From the NCBI GenBank assembly GCA_002189035.1, contig NEEC01000007.1, positions 1,302,001 through 1,366,000 on the forward strand: a stretch of DNA of 64,000 nt. Reading direction: 5' to 3'. Below are positions 1-10,117 of this stretch, in pieces (the first letter of the stretch is position 1; each line of letters begins with the position of its first letter). A program made the position numbers and the translations under genes. The notes under the pieces are model-generated. The model was not told the origin of the DNA. It saw only the letters and a program-made list of their open reading frames with translations, and searched no databases. Origin of the DNA: Utricularia gibba (Eukaryota; Streptophyta; Magnoliopsida; Lamiales; Lentibulariaceae).

Positions 1-3000
1 CATTTTGTCTAAATTTACTGAAGGCATTGGTGGAACGGTGTTCTGATTCAATAGCTGGGGTTAGAGCTAGAGCTATGACAAAATTGTCTAACATAGTTGT
101 TTCCTTTTCTGAGTGTGATGGGAGCAAACACTTCTTGAGAGATGTACTAGGACTTGGTCATCCAGGTAGCTGTGGGATTTATAAGGTCCTCAAACAGAGA
201 TGCATGGATAAGAAAGCCGTTGTCCGAAGGGCAGCTCTTTTATTGATATCCAAGCTTTCAGCATTTTTAGGAGCTGAACAAGACAGAGAACTCATAAAGA
301 CAATCGGTATGGCTTGTTCTGATCCGCTTGTTAGTATCAGGAAGGCAGCAATATCAGCCTTGTCAGAGGTTAAACTCTTTTCTTTTTTTGTTCATTACCA
401 AGGCTTTCTACAGACACCTTAAAGTTAGAATGCATTCAAGAATCTTTTTTTTTTACTATGTGAAGGCATTCCTAAGGCTTCAATTTGTTGCTTGCAGCTA
501 ACCATTCACAAATGTGACTGTTTCATGTATAGGCCTTCAAGAAAAGCTCAAGCCACTTTGTGATCAAAGAGTGGCTACATTCTGTTCCACGTTTAATAGT
601 TGACAACGAAACAAGCGTACAAGATGAATGTCAGACATTATTCTTGGAGTTGGTTCTCAATCGAGTGACGAATATGGGAATGCAGCTTTCACCAGATTCC
701 CACTCATTGCATGATCTCAGTGTGGATGACCAGGGAGTTTTGGAAATTCTGAAGGAGTTGCGTGATGGGGAAGTATCTCCATGGGTAAAGAAAATATGTT
801 CCAGCCTTGGGAAACTGAAAAAGCTCCGGAGCACGATTGTTACAGCACTTCAGAATATCATCAGAATGTCAGAATCCCAATGGTCGAAATCCTCACATCC
901 TAGAGACAAATGGACAGCTCCACCCGGTACTTGGTTTTTGTTGTCTGAGGCGTCTGCATTTCTACAGAAATCTGTAAGCTGGGAGTTCCTTCATCATCAT
1001 TGGCAGCTTCTTGACAAGCATAAAGCAAAGAAAAAACTTCATAAGCCCACCGAGCACATGACTGAGGACGAATACATGGTTGATGAGCAAGCTGGCTTTG
1101 TTGATTGGATGCAAGACAGGGTGTTTCTCTTGCAGACAATTTGTAATACCTCATTGGAAATGCCTCCAGAACCTGCAGCTGATCTAGCACAATGCTTCCT
1201 TATGCATTTAGAGGGATTTGATATGCATTCAACAGAGGTAAGTTGACGAGATGGGAAATATCACTCTACTTTTGCTGAATCTCTGTTGCACTTTTTTGTT
1301 TGTGCACTTCCTTCTTCAAATAACTGGATTTCATTCAAGTCCAAGATACAGGGTCATTAGAATTGATTTCTTTGATTGTGCTTTCACAAGGTTGATGCTC
1401 ACATCAAAGCACTTAAAACACTGTGCAAGAGGAAGGCTTTGAATGAGGAGGAAGCTGATTCACTGGTGAACAGATGGGTGAAACAGCTCCTGAATAAAGC
1501 ATCCTCAGTTGTCGAATCATTCCTTTCGATGATTTCATCCGCTGACAAGGAGAAGATTTTTCGCATGCCTCAGCCTGCTGAAAATTATAGGGAAAACAGA
1601 GGAGCCGAGTCCAATTCGAAGTTACTACTCAAAGCTGCAGTGGCTGTTTATACCATTGGATCACTGGTGCTTGTTTGCCCTTCAGCAAACTTAAAAGCTG
1701 TTGTTCCATCTGTTCATGCTATCGTCACTTCCGGGAGTTCACACCTGAAGTCCAGCAAACTTCCTGTGCCTCAAGTTTCATTGAAGAACACTGCTTTATC
1801 TGTGTACATAAATGCCTGGCTTACATTAGGAAAGATTTGCCTTGCAGATTCTGGACTTGCAAAGCGCTACCTTCCTCTGTTTTTGCAGGTATTGAATTGG
1901 CATCTTACTATCGATCAGTCTCAAAGCTAGTGCTACAATAATGGTTGCTGTGTATCAAATATTGAGAAGATTGTTGTGGTTTCATGTAACAATACCTTAT
2001 TTCTTGAGCAGGAACTCGAAAAGAGTGACTGTGCTGCAGTTCGGAATAACATTGTGGTTGTGATGGCAGATTTCTGCGTACGATACACTGCAATGGTGGA
2101 CAGGTGAGACATGCTAAACATTCAGTTTAACTGTTCTTGGAGGCTACATGCTTTCAGAGACTCTTGACTGTTGTGCTGCAATGAAACAGTTACATCCCAA
2201 AGATCACCAAGTATCTGTGTGATCCATGCGAGCTCGTTCGAAGGCAGACATTCATACTGTTGTCCAGGCTTCTACAACGTGACTATGTGAAGTGGAGAGG
2301 AGTACTTTTTCTGCGCTTTCTACCATGTTTAGTTGATGACTCGCAGAAAATCAGGCAACTGGCTGACTACCTCTTTGGCCACATCTTAAAAGGTTGCTTT
2401 TTTAGAATAATGTGCTGCTTCTCCTTCCTTGTCTTAACACTGGAATCTCAAACACAGTCAAGGCCCCCTTTTAGCATACAATAGCTTCGTTGAAGCGATT
2501 TTCGTGTTGAATGACTACAACCCACGAACGGGATGTGGCAACTCTAGCAGCTCCCGTGATGAAAACCATCTGTTCTCTATCAGGTAGCCGTATTTTGTTG
2601 CATCAAGTATCCATCTTCTTCTTTCATCCCAGGCTCTTCCCTTGTGGATGACACAGTGCATGAGCTTCAAGCTTTGTTTTTGTAGAGGGAGCGATGATGA
2701 ATCACGGTCTCAGAGGAGGTACATCTATGAGACTCTGCTAAAACAAATGGCCCCGGAGCATCTCCTCGCCACGTTCGCAAAGGTCTGCGCTGAAATCCTC
2801 GCAGCTGCCTCTGAAGGACTGCTTTCGATCGACGACGCAGCTGGCCACTCAGTTCTCCAGGTACTGCTTACAACCTGATCGCTCAGGATAACCAAGCATG
2901 GCTCTTGTTCTTGTTTATTCATTCCTCTGGAACACAGGACGCCTTCTCCGTCCTTTCGTGCAAAGAAATCCGAATCCAAACAAACCATGGATCATCTTAT

Positions 3001-3615
3001 GATTCAGTGGATCCTGAGGACGACGGTGTTGAAGCTACTCCAGCCCCTCAGACTGCTGCATCGAAGGGAAGAGCCGTCACCCAAGCCCTTAGGAAAGGGC
3101 TGATCCAAAGCTCTATCCCCACTTTCATTGAGCTGAAGCGGCTGCTGGAGAGCAAAAACAGTCCACTGATGGGATCGCTAATGGATTGTCTCAGGATCCT
3201 GCTCAAGGATTACAAGAACGAGATAGAAGACATGCTGGTTGCTGATAAACAGCTTCACAGGGAACTCATTCACGACATGGACAAATACGAAGCCATGAAG
3301 GCTAGGAATGCTGCTGTGGCATTCGCGCGTCGATCAGGAGCTTATTCGACGCCCCGTCCGAGGAACAGGCAAACTAACGAGAATGGCCTTCCAGAAAACG
3401 ACCCGAGAGTGAGGTCGGCTATGGCAGACGCCGTCGCCGCAAGTGTTGCCAAGTCGGTGCTTCGACAGGCGAACAACAACCTATCATCGCCTCTCAGTGC
3501 GATTAGTATACCGAAGCTTAAGTCGACGGCGGTGAGACCAACCGGAGGAGTAGCCGGAAAAGCAGGTGTTCCGGTAGAGGTGATTGAGTCACTACGGCGA
3601 CCGCAACTCTTCTGA
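1..3615 (+). CDS. CAP-D3: Condensin-2 complex subunit D3 (CAP-D3), 5' end outside window
   Basis: HEAT-repeat subunit of condensin II, which acts with the SMC2-SMC4 ATPase in chromosome condensation and nuclear chromatin organisation (family knowledge). Only the C-terminal 941 or so residues lie in the window. Exons by splice sites and phase: (open from 3)..368, 533..1237, 1391..1888, 2012..2103, 2190..2392, 2475..2583, 2686..2860, 2938..3615; all phases join without a shift. Visible landmarks are KALVERCSDSIAGVRARAM, the helical repeats of exons 1-3, AYNSFVEAIFVLND across the exon 5/6 junction (typical of this subunit) and a basic, Ala-rich C-terminus before TGA at 3613-3615. An acceptor near 23 cannot be excluded, so the first eight codons may be intron. 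Frame and order fit CAP-D3 rather than condensin-I CAP-D2. Confidence 0.9.
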
Positions 3616-3940
3616 CATGGCCGATGAGAATTGCAAGTACGTGCTCACGCTACCAGAACAGGGGTTGATATGTGAATTTGGGCATTTTCCGGGTTCGTGT
3701 GTAAATTTATTATTATTATTTATTAATATTATCTCTCCATAGGTATAATCGATTTTATTTTTAATTATAAATAACAACTGTGAGAGAATGTTTTCAAATT
3801 TGAAAGCCATTTCTCTCCTCCAGCTAAAAACTCTAGTTGGAGGAGACGAATCTTTGTATCGACGGTGAAAAGTATTTACCAGCCGCTTGGGTTGCGAAAA
3901 GATCCTTTTTTTGAGGGGAGTTCATACTTTGATCTGCGAA
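3616..3940. other. Intergenic: CAP-D3 3' region and dynein light chain leader
   Basis: AT-rich sequence with a TTATTATTATT-type stretch near 3700-3735, presumably the CAP-D3 3' UTR and the promoter or leader of the next gene. I see no further coding potential. Confidence 0.6.
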
Positions 3941-5143
3941 ATGAGTGATGATGTGAAGAGGGGCTCAAAAGGGGGACCAGCGATGTCGCCACTTTCGGCC
4001 TCTGGAGAAGATCGCAGGCCTCCCTCTATCTCCGTTCCGGGTAAAAAACTTACTATAAAGAGCGCTGATATGGAGGGCGGCATGCAGAAAGAAGCAATTG
4101 AAATCGCCATTGCTGTAATTTCTATCTTCCAATCTCATTTCATTCTATGAAGGAAAAATCGTTTCTTTTGTGTTGCTGCTGTTTGTTACTCATGTTACAA
4201 CTGTAATGTTTTAGGCGTTTGAGAAGCATAGCGTAGACAAGGATGTGGCTGAGCACATAAAGAAGATGTTTGATGATAAATACGGGACCACTTGGCATTG
4301 CATTGTGGGAAAGAACTTCGGTAATCAGACTCTGATTCCAAGATTTGCTTCGGATGAATGTTTTCTTTAACGGGCGTGTTCTGTGTGATGGATTTTTTAT
4401 GGCATATTCATCAAATTTCTTGCATTACTTGAAGAAGGTGTGTTAGAGATCAAGCCTACTTGCATGAGTAATCAACTGGGTTCATTTTTTATGGTTAATT
4501 GTTTTTTGTTCTGGTTTCATTTTTTTTTTTTTTTTTGTAAGATGTTGTTGAAGTATATCACATAATCTTACCTCTGCCTGGATTTCGTAATAATGAAATG
4601 TCTGACCTTCTGCGTGAGTTTCTCCTGGGTAAAGAGTGAAGAGTTAGATTTACTTCAGGGTGCGTCGATTAGAAAGACTAGTGAGTTTTTGCAAGTACTA
4701 AATTACTAGCTGATGATCTTAGAAAGCATATCGAATCGCGTACCATTCATTGAATGACTAGGCAGCGTGGGTTCTTAAGTGTCTCAATGTCTATAGATAA
4801 GCTATCTTTACATACGATGTTTCATTGCAACTTCTGTCTTAGGCATCTTACTCAAGGCCCCATGGGTTCTGAGAGTTTTGAGCGTCTGATGTTTGTCATA
4901 TCATCTATCTGAACATCTAATGTTTCATTGCAACTTCTGTCCTAAGCACAACATGATTTTTGAAACATCAGCTGTCTGAGCATTTCATCTTTAATTGTGT
5001 TCTGGTGTTGTATTTCATTGCAACTTCTGTCTTAAGCATCCTACATGAATGAATGCGCAGGCTCTTACGTGACTCATGAGACAAATCACTTTGTCTACTT
5101 CTATTTGGAGAACAAGGCAGTCCTCCTCTTCAAATCTGGTTAA
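3941..5143 (+). CDS. Dynein light chain, LC8 type (120 aa)
   Basis: Small homodimeric hub protein of the LC8/DYNLL family. Flowering plants lack dynein heavy chains, so it probably acts as a dimerisation hub for other partners (family knowledge). Exons 3941..4114, 4215..4320 and 5061..5143 total 363 nt, an intact frame. The LC8 core is clear: [20 protein letters not shown] in exon 2, then [20 protein letters not shown] in exon 3 ending KSG-stop. About 40 extra N-terminal, Ser/Pro/Lys-rich residues precede the core, as in many plant members. The 740-bp second intron carries a degenerate repeat, annotated separately. The start is the first ATG in frame with exon 1. Confidence 0.92.
4820..5038. 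repeat. Three dispersed direct repeats inside the dynein light chain intron
   Basis: The 20-mer TTTCATTGCAACTTCTGTCT, or a one-base variant, occurs at about 4820, 4923 and 5013, spaced 103 and 90 bp, each followed by TTAGGCAT-, CTAAGCAC- or TTAAGCATC-like sequence. The last copy ends about 20 bp before the exon 3 acceptor. The intervening sequence is partly similar, suggesting an eroded tandem repeat of about 95 bp. Confidence 0.75.
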
Positions 5144-5678
5144 GGCAGTCCTCCCCTTGTGACAGCATCCCCTTCTCCAACCCAATCTTTGTAAGATTTT
5201 GAGACCTGATTGTATAACAGCGGTTTGAACCCCAAGTCTTCTGCAGATTTTGAGATATTGTTCTCTTTTCAAACTAGACTTGTGATCTTCAATTTCCCAA
5301 TTCGAGATCATCACAATAACAAAAAGGGCTGAATATGATTCAGGGTTATGTCATATTAGGGTTGTTCTAATTTGAGCAACATTACTCATTAAAACAATTT
5401 GTTTCTGCATTATCAGCATCAGACTTTGGATTATTGTAATGAAGGGTGCGCAGCGGAGATTTCCGGAATCCGACCCAACGGAGCCACGTCTACTGCAAAA
5501 CCCGCGTTTAGGGATTGGGCCTGGGACGAGGGTTTCGTGGTTGATAATTTTCAGAGTCTGAATCGCAAGAAAATCTTTGACGGAGGAGAAGAAGTGTATC
5601 CGTTTTCTGGGTTCCATCCCATTTCTACGAAGCGTATCAGGTAAAAAAGTTCGTCTTGATTTTGATAAAATCAAGGAC
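5144..5678. other. Intergenic between dynein light chain and SDR gene
   Basis: Holds the 3' UTR of the light chain and the leader of the reductase gene. A short duplication, AAGGCAGTCCTCC, occurs at the end of the preceding coding region (about 5114) and again at about 5142. An in-frame upstream ATG for the next gene lies at 5577. Nothing else recognised. Confidence 0.5.
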
Positions 5679-6431
5679 ATGGCTTCACAGGCGGCGAGCA
5701 CCAGTATCATCGGAGACGGCATTGTGCCGAAAACCGTTCTGATAACGGGGGTTAGTCGGGGTTTAGGCAGAGCCCTAGCATTGGAATTGGCCAAGCGAGG
5801 TCACACTATCGTCGGCTGCTCGCGCTCCGCCGAAAAGCTGCAATCCTTGCAATCGGAACTCACAGCGGTCTCTGAAAACAAGAGCAATGCCCACAAACAC
5901 CTCATCATGAACGCTGACGTGAAATCCAATAGCAGCGTTGAGGAGCTGGCCCGCGCCGTGGTCGAAAAGAAGGCCATTCCTGATATTTTGGTGAACAACG
6001 CAGGGACAATAAACAGAAACAACACCATCTGGGAGGTCCCTGTGGATGAGTTTGACAATGTCATTGACACCAACGTCAAAGGTATAGCGAATGTGCTCCG
6101 GCACTTCATTCCCCTTATGATTGCAAGTAAGCGTGGAGGAATCATTGTCAACACATCTTCTGGATGGGGGAGGTCTGGGGCTGCGCAGGTGGCTCCTTAT
6201 TGTGCTTCCAAATGGGCTGTTGAGGGCTTGACTAGAGCTGTAGCCAAAGAGTTGCCTCCCGGGGTCGCCATTGTTGCTGTTAGCCCCGGTGTGGTGAACA
6301 CTGATATGCTCCAGTCCTGTTTTGGAAGCTCAGCCGCTATGTACTCCACTCCTGAATCATGGGCTCCAAGAGCAGCCACTTTGATTCTCCATTTGACCAG
6401 TGCAGACAATGGTGCATCTCTCACTGTGTGA
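5679..6431 (+). CDS. Short-chain dehydrogenase/reductase, NADPH-dependent pterin aldehyde reductase-like
   Basis: Classical SDR of 250 residues, intronless. The Rossmann motif VLITGVSRGLGRALALELAK lies near residue 22, the NNAG motif follows DILV at about residue 105, the catalytic Ser is in IIVNTSSGWG, and the Tyr-Lys pair is in YCASKWAVEGLTRA. It most resembles the plant enzymes that reduce pterin aldehydes in folate salvage; substrate assignment is by overall similarity only. The start is taken at 5679 (MASQAAS), which gives the usual length. An in-frame ATG at 5577 would add 34 basic residues that could be a presequence, so the start is not certain. A tandem duplication lies just after the stop. 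Confidence 0.82.
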   Translation: MASQAASTSIIGDGIVPKTVLITGVSRGLGRALALELAKRGHTIVGCSRSAEKLQSLQSELTAVSENKSNAHKHLIMNADVKSNSSVEELARAVVEKKAIPDILVNNAGTINRNNTIWEVPVDEFDNVIDTNVKGIANVLRHFIPLMIASKRGGIIVNTSSGWGRSGAAQVAPYCASKWAVEGLTRAVAKELPPGVAIVAVSPGVVNTDMLQSCFGSSAAMYSTPESWAPRAATLILHLTSADNGASLTV

Positions 6432-6882
6432 TGTTACAAGCTGTTGTTTGTAGCCGTAGCTTACTCTGAGCATTGCTAGTTGGCATAGTTGCATTTCATG
6501 ATGTTTGCATCTTCTTGTGGCGGAGATGGCTGTGGAAAGCTTACTCTGAGCACTGTTAGTTGGCATAGTTGCATTTCATGATGGTTGCATCTTCTTGTGT
6601 CGGAGATGGCAGTGGTTCCCCTTCCAGAACTCTACATTGCATGCATTTATTCAGTAGGTAGGTCATCTTCTTCCTGATGATCTGATATCACATGAGAGAA
6701 AACTGCTTGGTTTCCTTCTCCAGGTGTTGTCTGGACGAGTCTGTTGTGTAGCTTACGGTGCAACCGCGAGCATATTATAATGAAAAGGGGAAATTCTTTT
6801 TTTTTTTATTTTAGGGTTGAAATGGATAGTTCAATTTAATTTTGGTTTTAATGTGTATAATATGTATGTCGATTTGCCAAGT
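6432..6882. other. Convergent intergenic region, SDR and pectinesterase
   Basis: Shared 3' flank of two convergent genes. It contains an 80-bp tandem duplication (annotated separately) and T-rich tracts near 6800. No coding signal. Confidence 0.6.
6459..6618. repeat. 80-bp imperfect tandem duplication in the SDR 3' flank
   Basis: Copy 1 (6459-6538) and copy 2 (6539-6618) both begin GCTTACTCTGAGCA and run through TTAGTTGGCATAGTTGCATT-like sequence to CGGAGATGGC. They differ at only a few positions, so the event is fairly recent. Confidence 0.9.
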
Positions 6883-8654
6883 CTAAACCAAGCCAGGAGT
6901 GTAGGGGACGCTGCTGTTCTTCACCCAGCCGTCGGTGAGGTAGATTTTCTCGGCGGTGAAGCTGGCGGCGATTTCCGGCGTGATCTTCTGAATGCCCTTC
7001 CACGTTACGCGCTGCGAGGTATCTGATCCCGGCCCGCGGTTCTGGTGCTCGCCGTAGTACAATGTGTCGAGTGCGTAGGTGCCCATCCAGGGTGACCAAC
7101 CGGCGGGATCGATGATGCCGTCGATGAAGGTGTTCATAATGAGGGTTCTTGAGTATTCCTTCCAAGGTCGACCGAGAAACGCGTCGATCTTAGGTATGAC
7201 GGCGGTGAATCCGGGCTCCGGGACGATTTCGCTGTCCTGGATGACGGTCACGCCGGTGCTGCGGGGGTCCTTACGGCCTTGGGCGGTGACCATGCAACTC
7301 TGGTCAATATCTGGCTTGCGGACGATGAATTTGCATTTCTGGAACATGGCGGTCGCGTCGCCGAATACGAAGTCGATTGTGCCGGAGATGGTGCAGTTGC
7401 GGTAGAATTGGCGGTAGCTATGGGCATACAGGGTGTCTTGGTAACCGTCCATTATGACGTTGTAGAAGATGGCTCTGTCACCGGATACCCGAACTGCGAC
7501 GGCTTGGTGTTTTGCTGCCCCGGCTGTGTTCTCGAAGGCGATATCCTTGGCCATGAAGCCGTCGCTGTTCACAGCTGTGGAAATAAAAATGTCATCTGAT
7601 CCAGGGGATTCCAAATGTTCAACAAAATGCGTGAAAGAAGCTGGAACTCGCCTAGAACAGCGGTGTGAAAGGTTTCGATTCCGTCTGCGTAATTTTTGTT
7701 GTCCACAACTCTCGTTTTTGTTGGGCCATCACCATAGATGATGACATTGTTGACCTTGCGTTTGATGACAACAGTTTCCTTGTAGATACCAGCCTTGACG
7801 TAAATCACAAAGGTTGCGTTGCTCTTCTTCGGCAGGGTGCCGATGGCTTCTCCGATTGTCTTGAATTGCCCACTTCCGTCTTGGGCTACGGTGACATTCG
7901 GTTTCAGGGTATTGATATTGACGGACATGAGCTTCCTGTTGGCAATCTTGGCGAAGGCGGTAGCCTGATCAATGGCTTCTTCCATGAGTTTCCTGCCGGT
8001 GATGCTTCCTAGCTGTAAAGATGAAAAGATGGTGGAGAAATCGGTGACCATAGCCAAGCCATTGCTCATCATTTCAGACGTTGTGTTGAGCAATTTCTTC
8101 ATCTTTTCTCCTGTGTCTCCTGTGGTATTCTGCACTGCATCAATGCAAGCTTCCTTGTTGGCAATGGCGCCACTGAGCCAAATCTTGAGATCGTTAATGT
8201 AGTCATTCATGTCTTTCACATTGAAAGTGTTGACCTTGTCGAACGATCTCTGCAGATCATCGATGGAGTTGTCGAGAACCTCATCGCAGACCTCGAGAGC
8301 ACCTTTCGTCCTCTTATCAGCTGCGGCTTCCTTGTAAAAGGTAGAGTTAGCGATCGCTTCTCTGATATCTGTCACTGTGTTGTGAAATGCCAACTTGATC
8401 AACTCTTTGGGGTCGGTGCTGTTAGCTCCGGCGAGACTCTTCTCGCACGTTTCTCTGTAATCTGTCGGGGAACATATCGACTTCACCGCCTTGGTGTTAG
8501 CGGTGACGCCGCTGCTGACAGAACCGGCTGCATCCGAGCTGCCACCACCACTGCCCTTATTGTTCACACCTACAGCAACGGCAACCACCATTGCCACCAG
8601 CAAAATTGAGGCTACGCCGGTGACGGCGAGCTTTTTTTGGGAATCAAGCCCCAT
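6883..8654 (-). CDS. Pectinesterase with N-terminal inhibitor prodomain (type I PME)
   Basis: De-esterifies homogalacturonan in the cell wall. Two exons, 8654..7652 and 7574..6883 (1695 nt, 564 aa), separated by a 77-bp intron starting with GC rather than GT (TAG|GCGAGT ... CACAG); no GT donor keeps the frame, and the GC splice restores ETFHTAVLAVNSDGFMAKD. Order: membrane signal anchor (residues 9-30), PMEI prodomain from CSPTDYRETCEKSL to about residue 220, two RKLM processing sites (TGRKLM, ANRKLM) where subtilases release the enzyme, then the catalytic beta-helix. GYQDTLYAHS, SGTIDFVFGDA and LGRPWKEYSRT supply the catalytic Gln, both Asp and Arg residues. Length and order are normal for group-2 PMEs. 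Antisense open frames here are shadows. Confidence 0.95.
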
Positions 8655-10117
8655 TCCTGTTTTTCGGAGTCTTTCTTCTTGTTTCCCGTACAGGGGTTAT
8701 TTGTTTCTTGGATAAAGACTTGTTTTCAGGATTGAAAGATGAAGAATTAAAAGATGAAGGCTCATTTTCCGGCCAGATCTTTGCGGTTCTTCTCTTGTTT
8801 GCACGGCAACGCAAAGAGAGTTTCCCGGAAATCTAGAGGCAGAGGCCATGCCAGAAAAAAGACCACAACATTTCCCTGGTACGTGTGAAAAAAAAAAAAA
8901 ATCATGTTCTTGAATCATTAAACTGCAGTACTCTACTCTGAACTGAGTCCTGTCCAGACAATGATCCCCAAAAATCTGAATTGCTTGACGACTACCGATT
9001 GATCTCTGTTTACTTCAATTGTCCCAGTTTATGTTCCAAGGATCGCAACACAAGAAAAGAAAGGCTTTTTTAGCAGAGAAGAAAAAAAGCCTCATCTCTG
9101 GTAAGCATCATTCCACTTGTTCCCTTCGTCATCCGCTCTTTCATGTCGTTGTAGTTATATTCAATTCATGTTCATATTCTTCCCCCCCCTCCCCACAGAG
9201 AGGTTCCCAATACAGGAGCCGAGCACCTTCCATCAAGAACAAGCTTCTGCTCCTTTCTTCTACTAAATCTCTCCCTCTACCGTGTTAACTGAAATGATGT
9301 AATCCACCTTGGAATTATGAAACAGGTGCGAGGTGATATGCAATGGCTGTTCAAATAGGAACCCGAGAGCCATTCCTGGAGTTCTCCAGTTGCTGTTCTC
9401 CTTTAATATCAGCAACAGACGTTCACCATCCCCCTGTATGTATGTATGTATCTTGGGATGCGGAGTCCGGTACCGGTAGTTAAGTAGCCCTCCCTGGTGC
9501 TTGTTGAATGAAGGAAGCATGGCTTGGCTACAAGGCTTACGTAAACCGGGTTGGGTTGGGTTCATGTTCTCGACCGGACGTTTTCGGCTTTTCGCTCCGG
9601 TTTGTTATTTTGCATTAACACGAGGCCCAATTAGTCAAAGTTTCAGTCTTCAGTGTGCACAAAGTAATAGCCCAAATTCATTAAGCCCATTCGTTAACAA
9701 TGCTTGGTCCAATAGTGGTCATGGGCCAGAGGATCATCACCTTCTTCATTCCCTCGAGAGTCGCCGCCGGTTCTGCAGCTACCGGTGGTATAGTTCCTGA
9801 AACTTTTCCCCCGTTTTATTGAATGATTTTGCTCGGCGATTGAATTTTTTTCATCAGGTACTACACAATGTCCTACTCGGTCGAAAACTGTTTCTTCTTT
9901 TGGTCTAGTTTGTTGTGATATTTTATGAGGTAGGTTAAGCTAAGGTAGATCAAGTTCCCTCTTTTTTTTGTTTTTATAGAAAAGCCACATAAGTTGGCGA
10001 AGCAAGAAGCAAAAGGATCGGGAAGACTGTGTTGTGTTGTGTTGTCGCTTGCAGCTTTAGCACGTTCTAAAGTTTTTGGTTGGGGTGCTTCGTTCATTCT
10101 TACTGGAGGAAGGGAAA
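8655..10117. other. Divergent intergenic region, pectinesterase and UTP5-like genes
   Basis: About 1.46 kb of promoter and leader sequence for two divergent genes. It includes a TATG microsatellite near 9437-9451, a run of C near 9183-9190, two GGGTT units near 9549-9560 and a cluster of GCCCA boxes (annotated separately). Short open frames here have no recognisable motif. Confidence 0.5.
9624..9727 (+). promoter_or_regulatory. Cluster of site II-like GGCCCA/AGCCCA boxes
   Basis: GGCCCA at 9624-9629, AGCCCA at 9669-9674 and 9684-9689, and TGGGCC at 9722-9727 lie 390-495 bp upstream of the UTP5-like start codon. TGGGCC/T (site II) elements are bound by TCP factors and are common in promoters of ribosomal-protein and ribosome-biogenesis genes, which suits the adjacent gene. 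The assignment is by motif only. Confidence 0.45.

Noticed and set aside
4820-5038. CRISPR-like regularly spaced repeats
   Set aside because: Eukaryotic intron; only three copies, unequal spacing, no associated genes.
6848-8715. Several open frames antisense to the pectinesterase gene (up to 115 codons)
   Set aside because: They lie wholly opposite well-supported coding exons, lack motifs and reflect codon bias of the sense gene.
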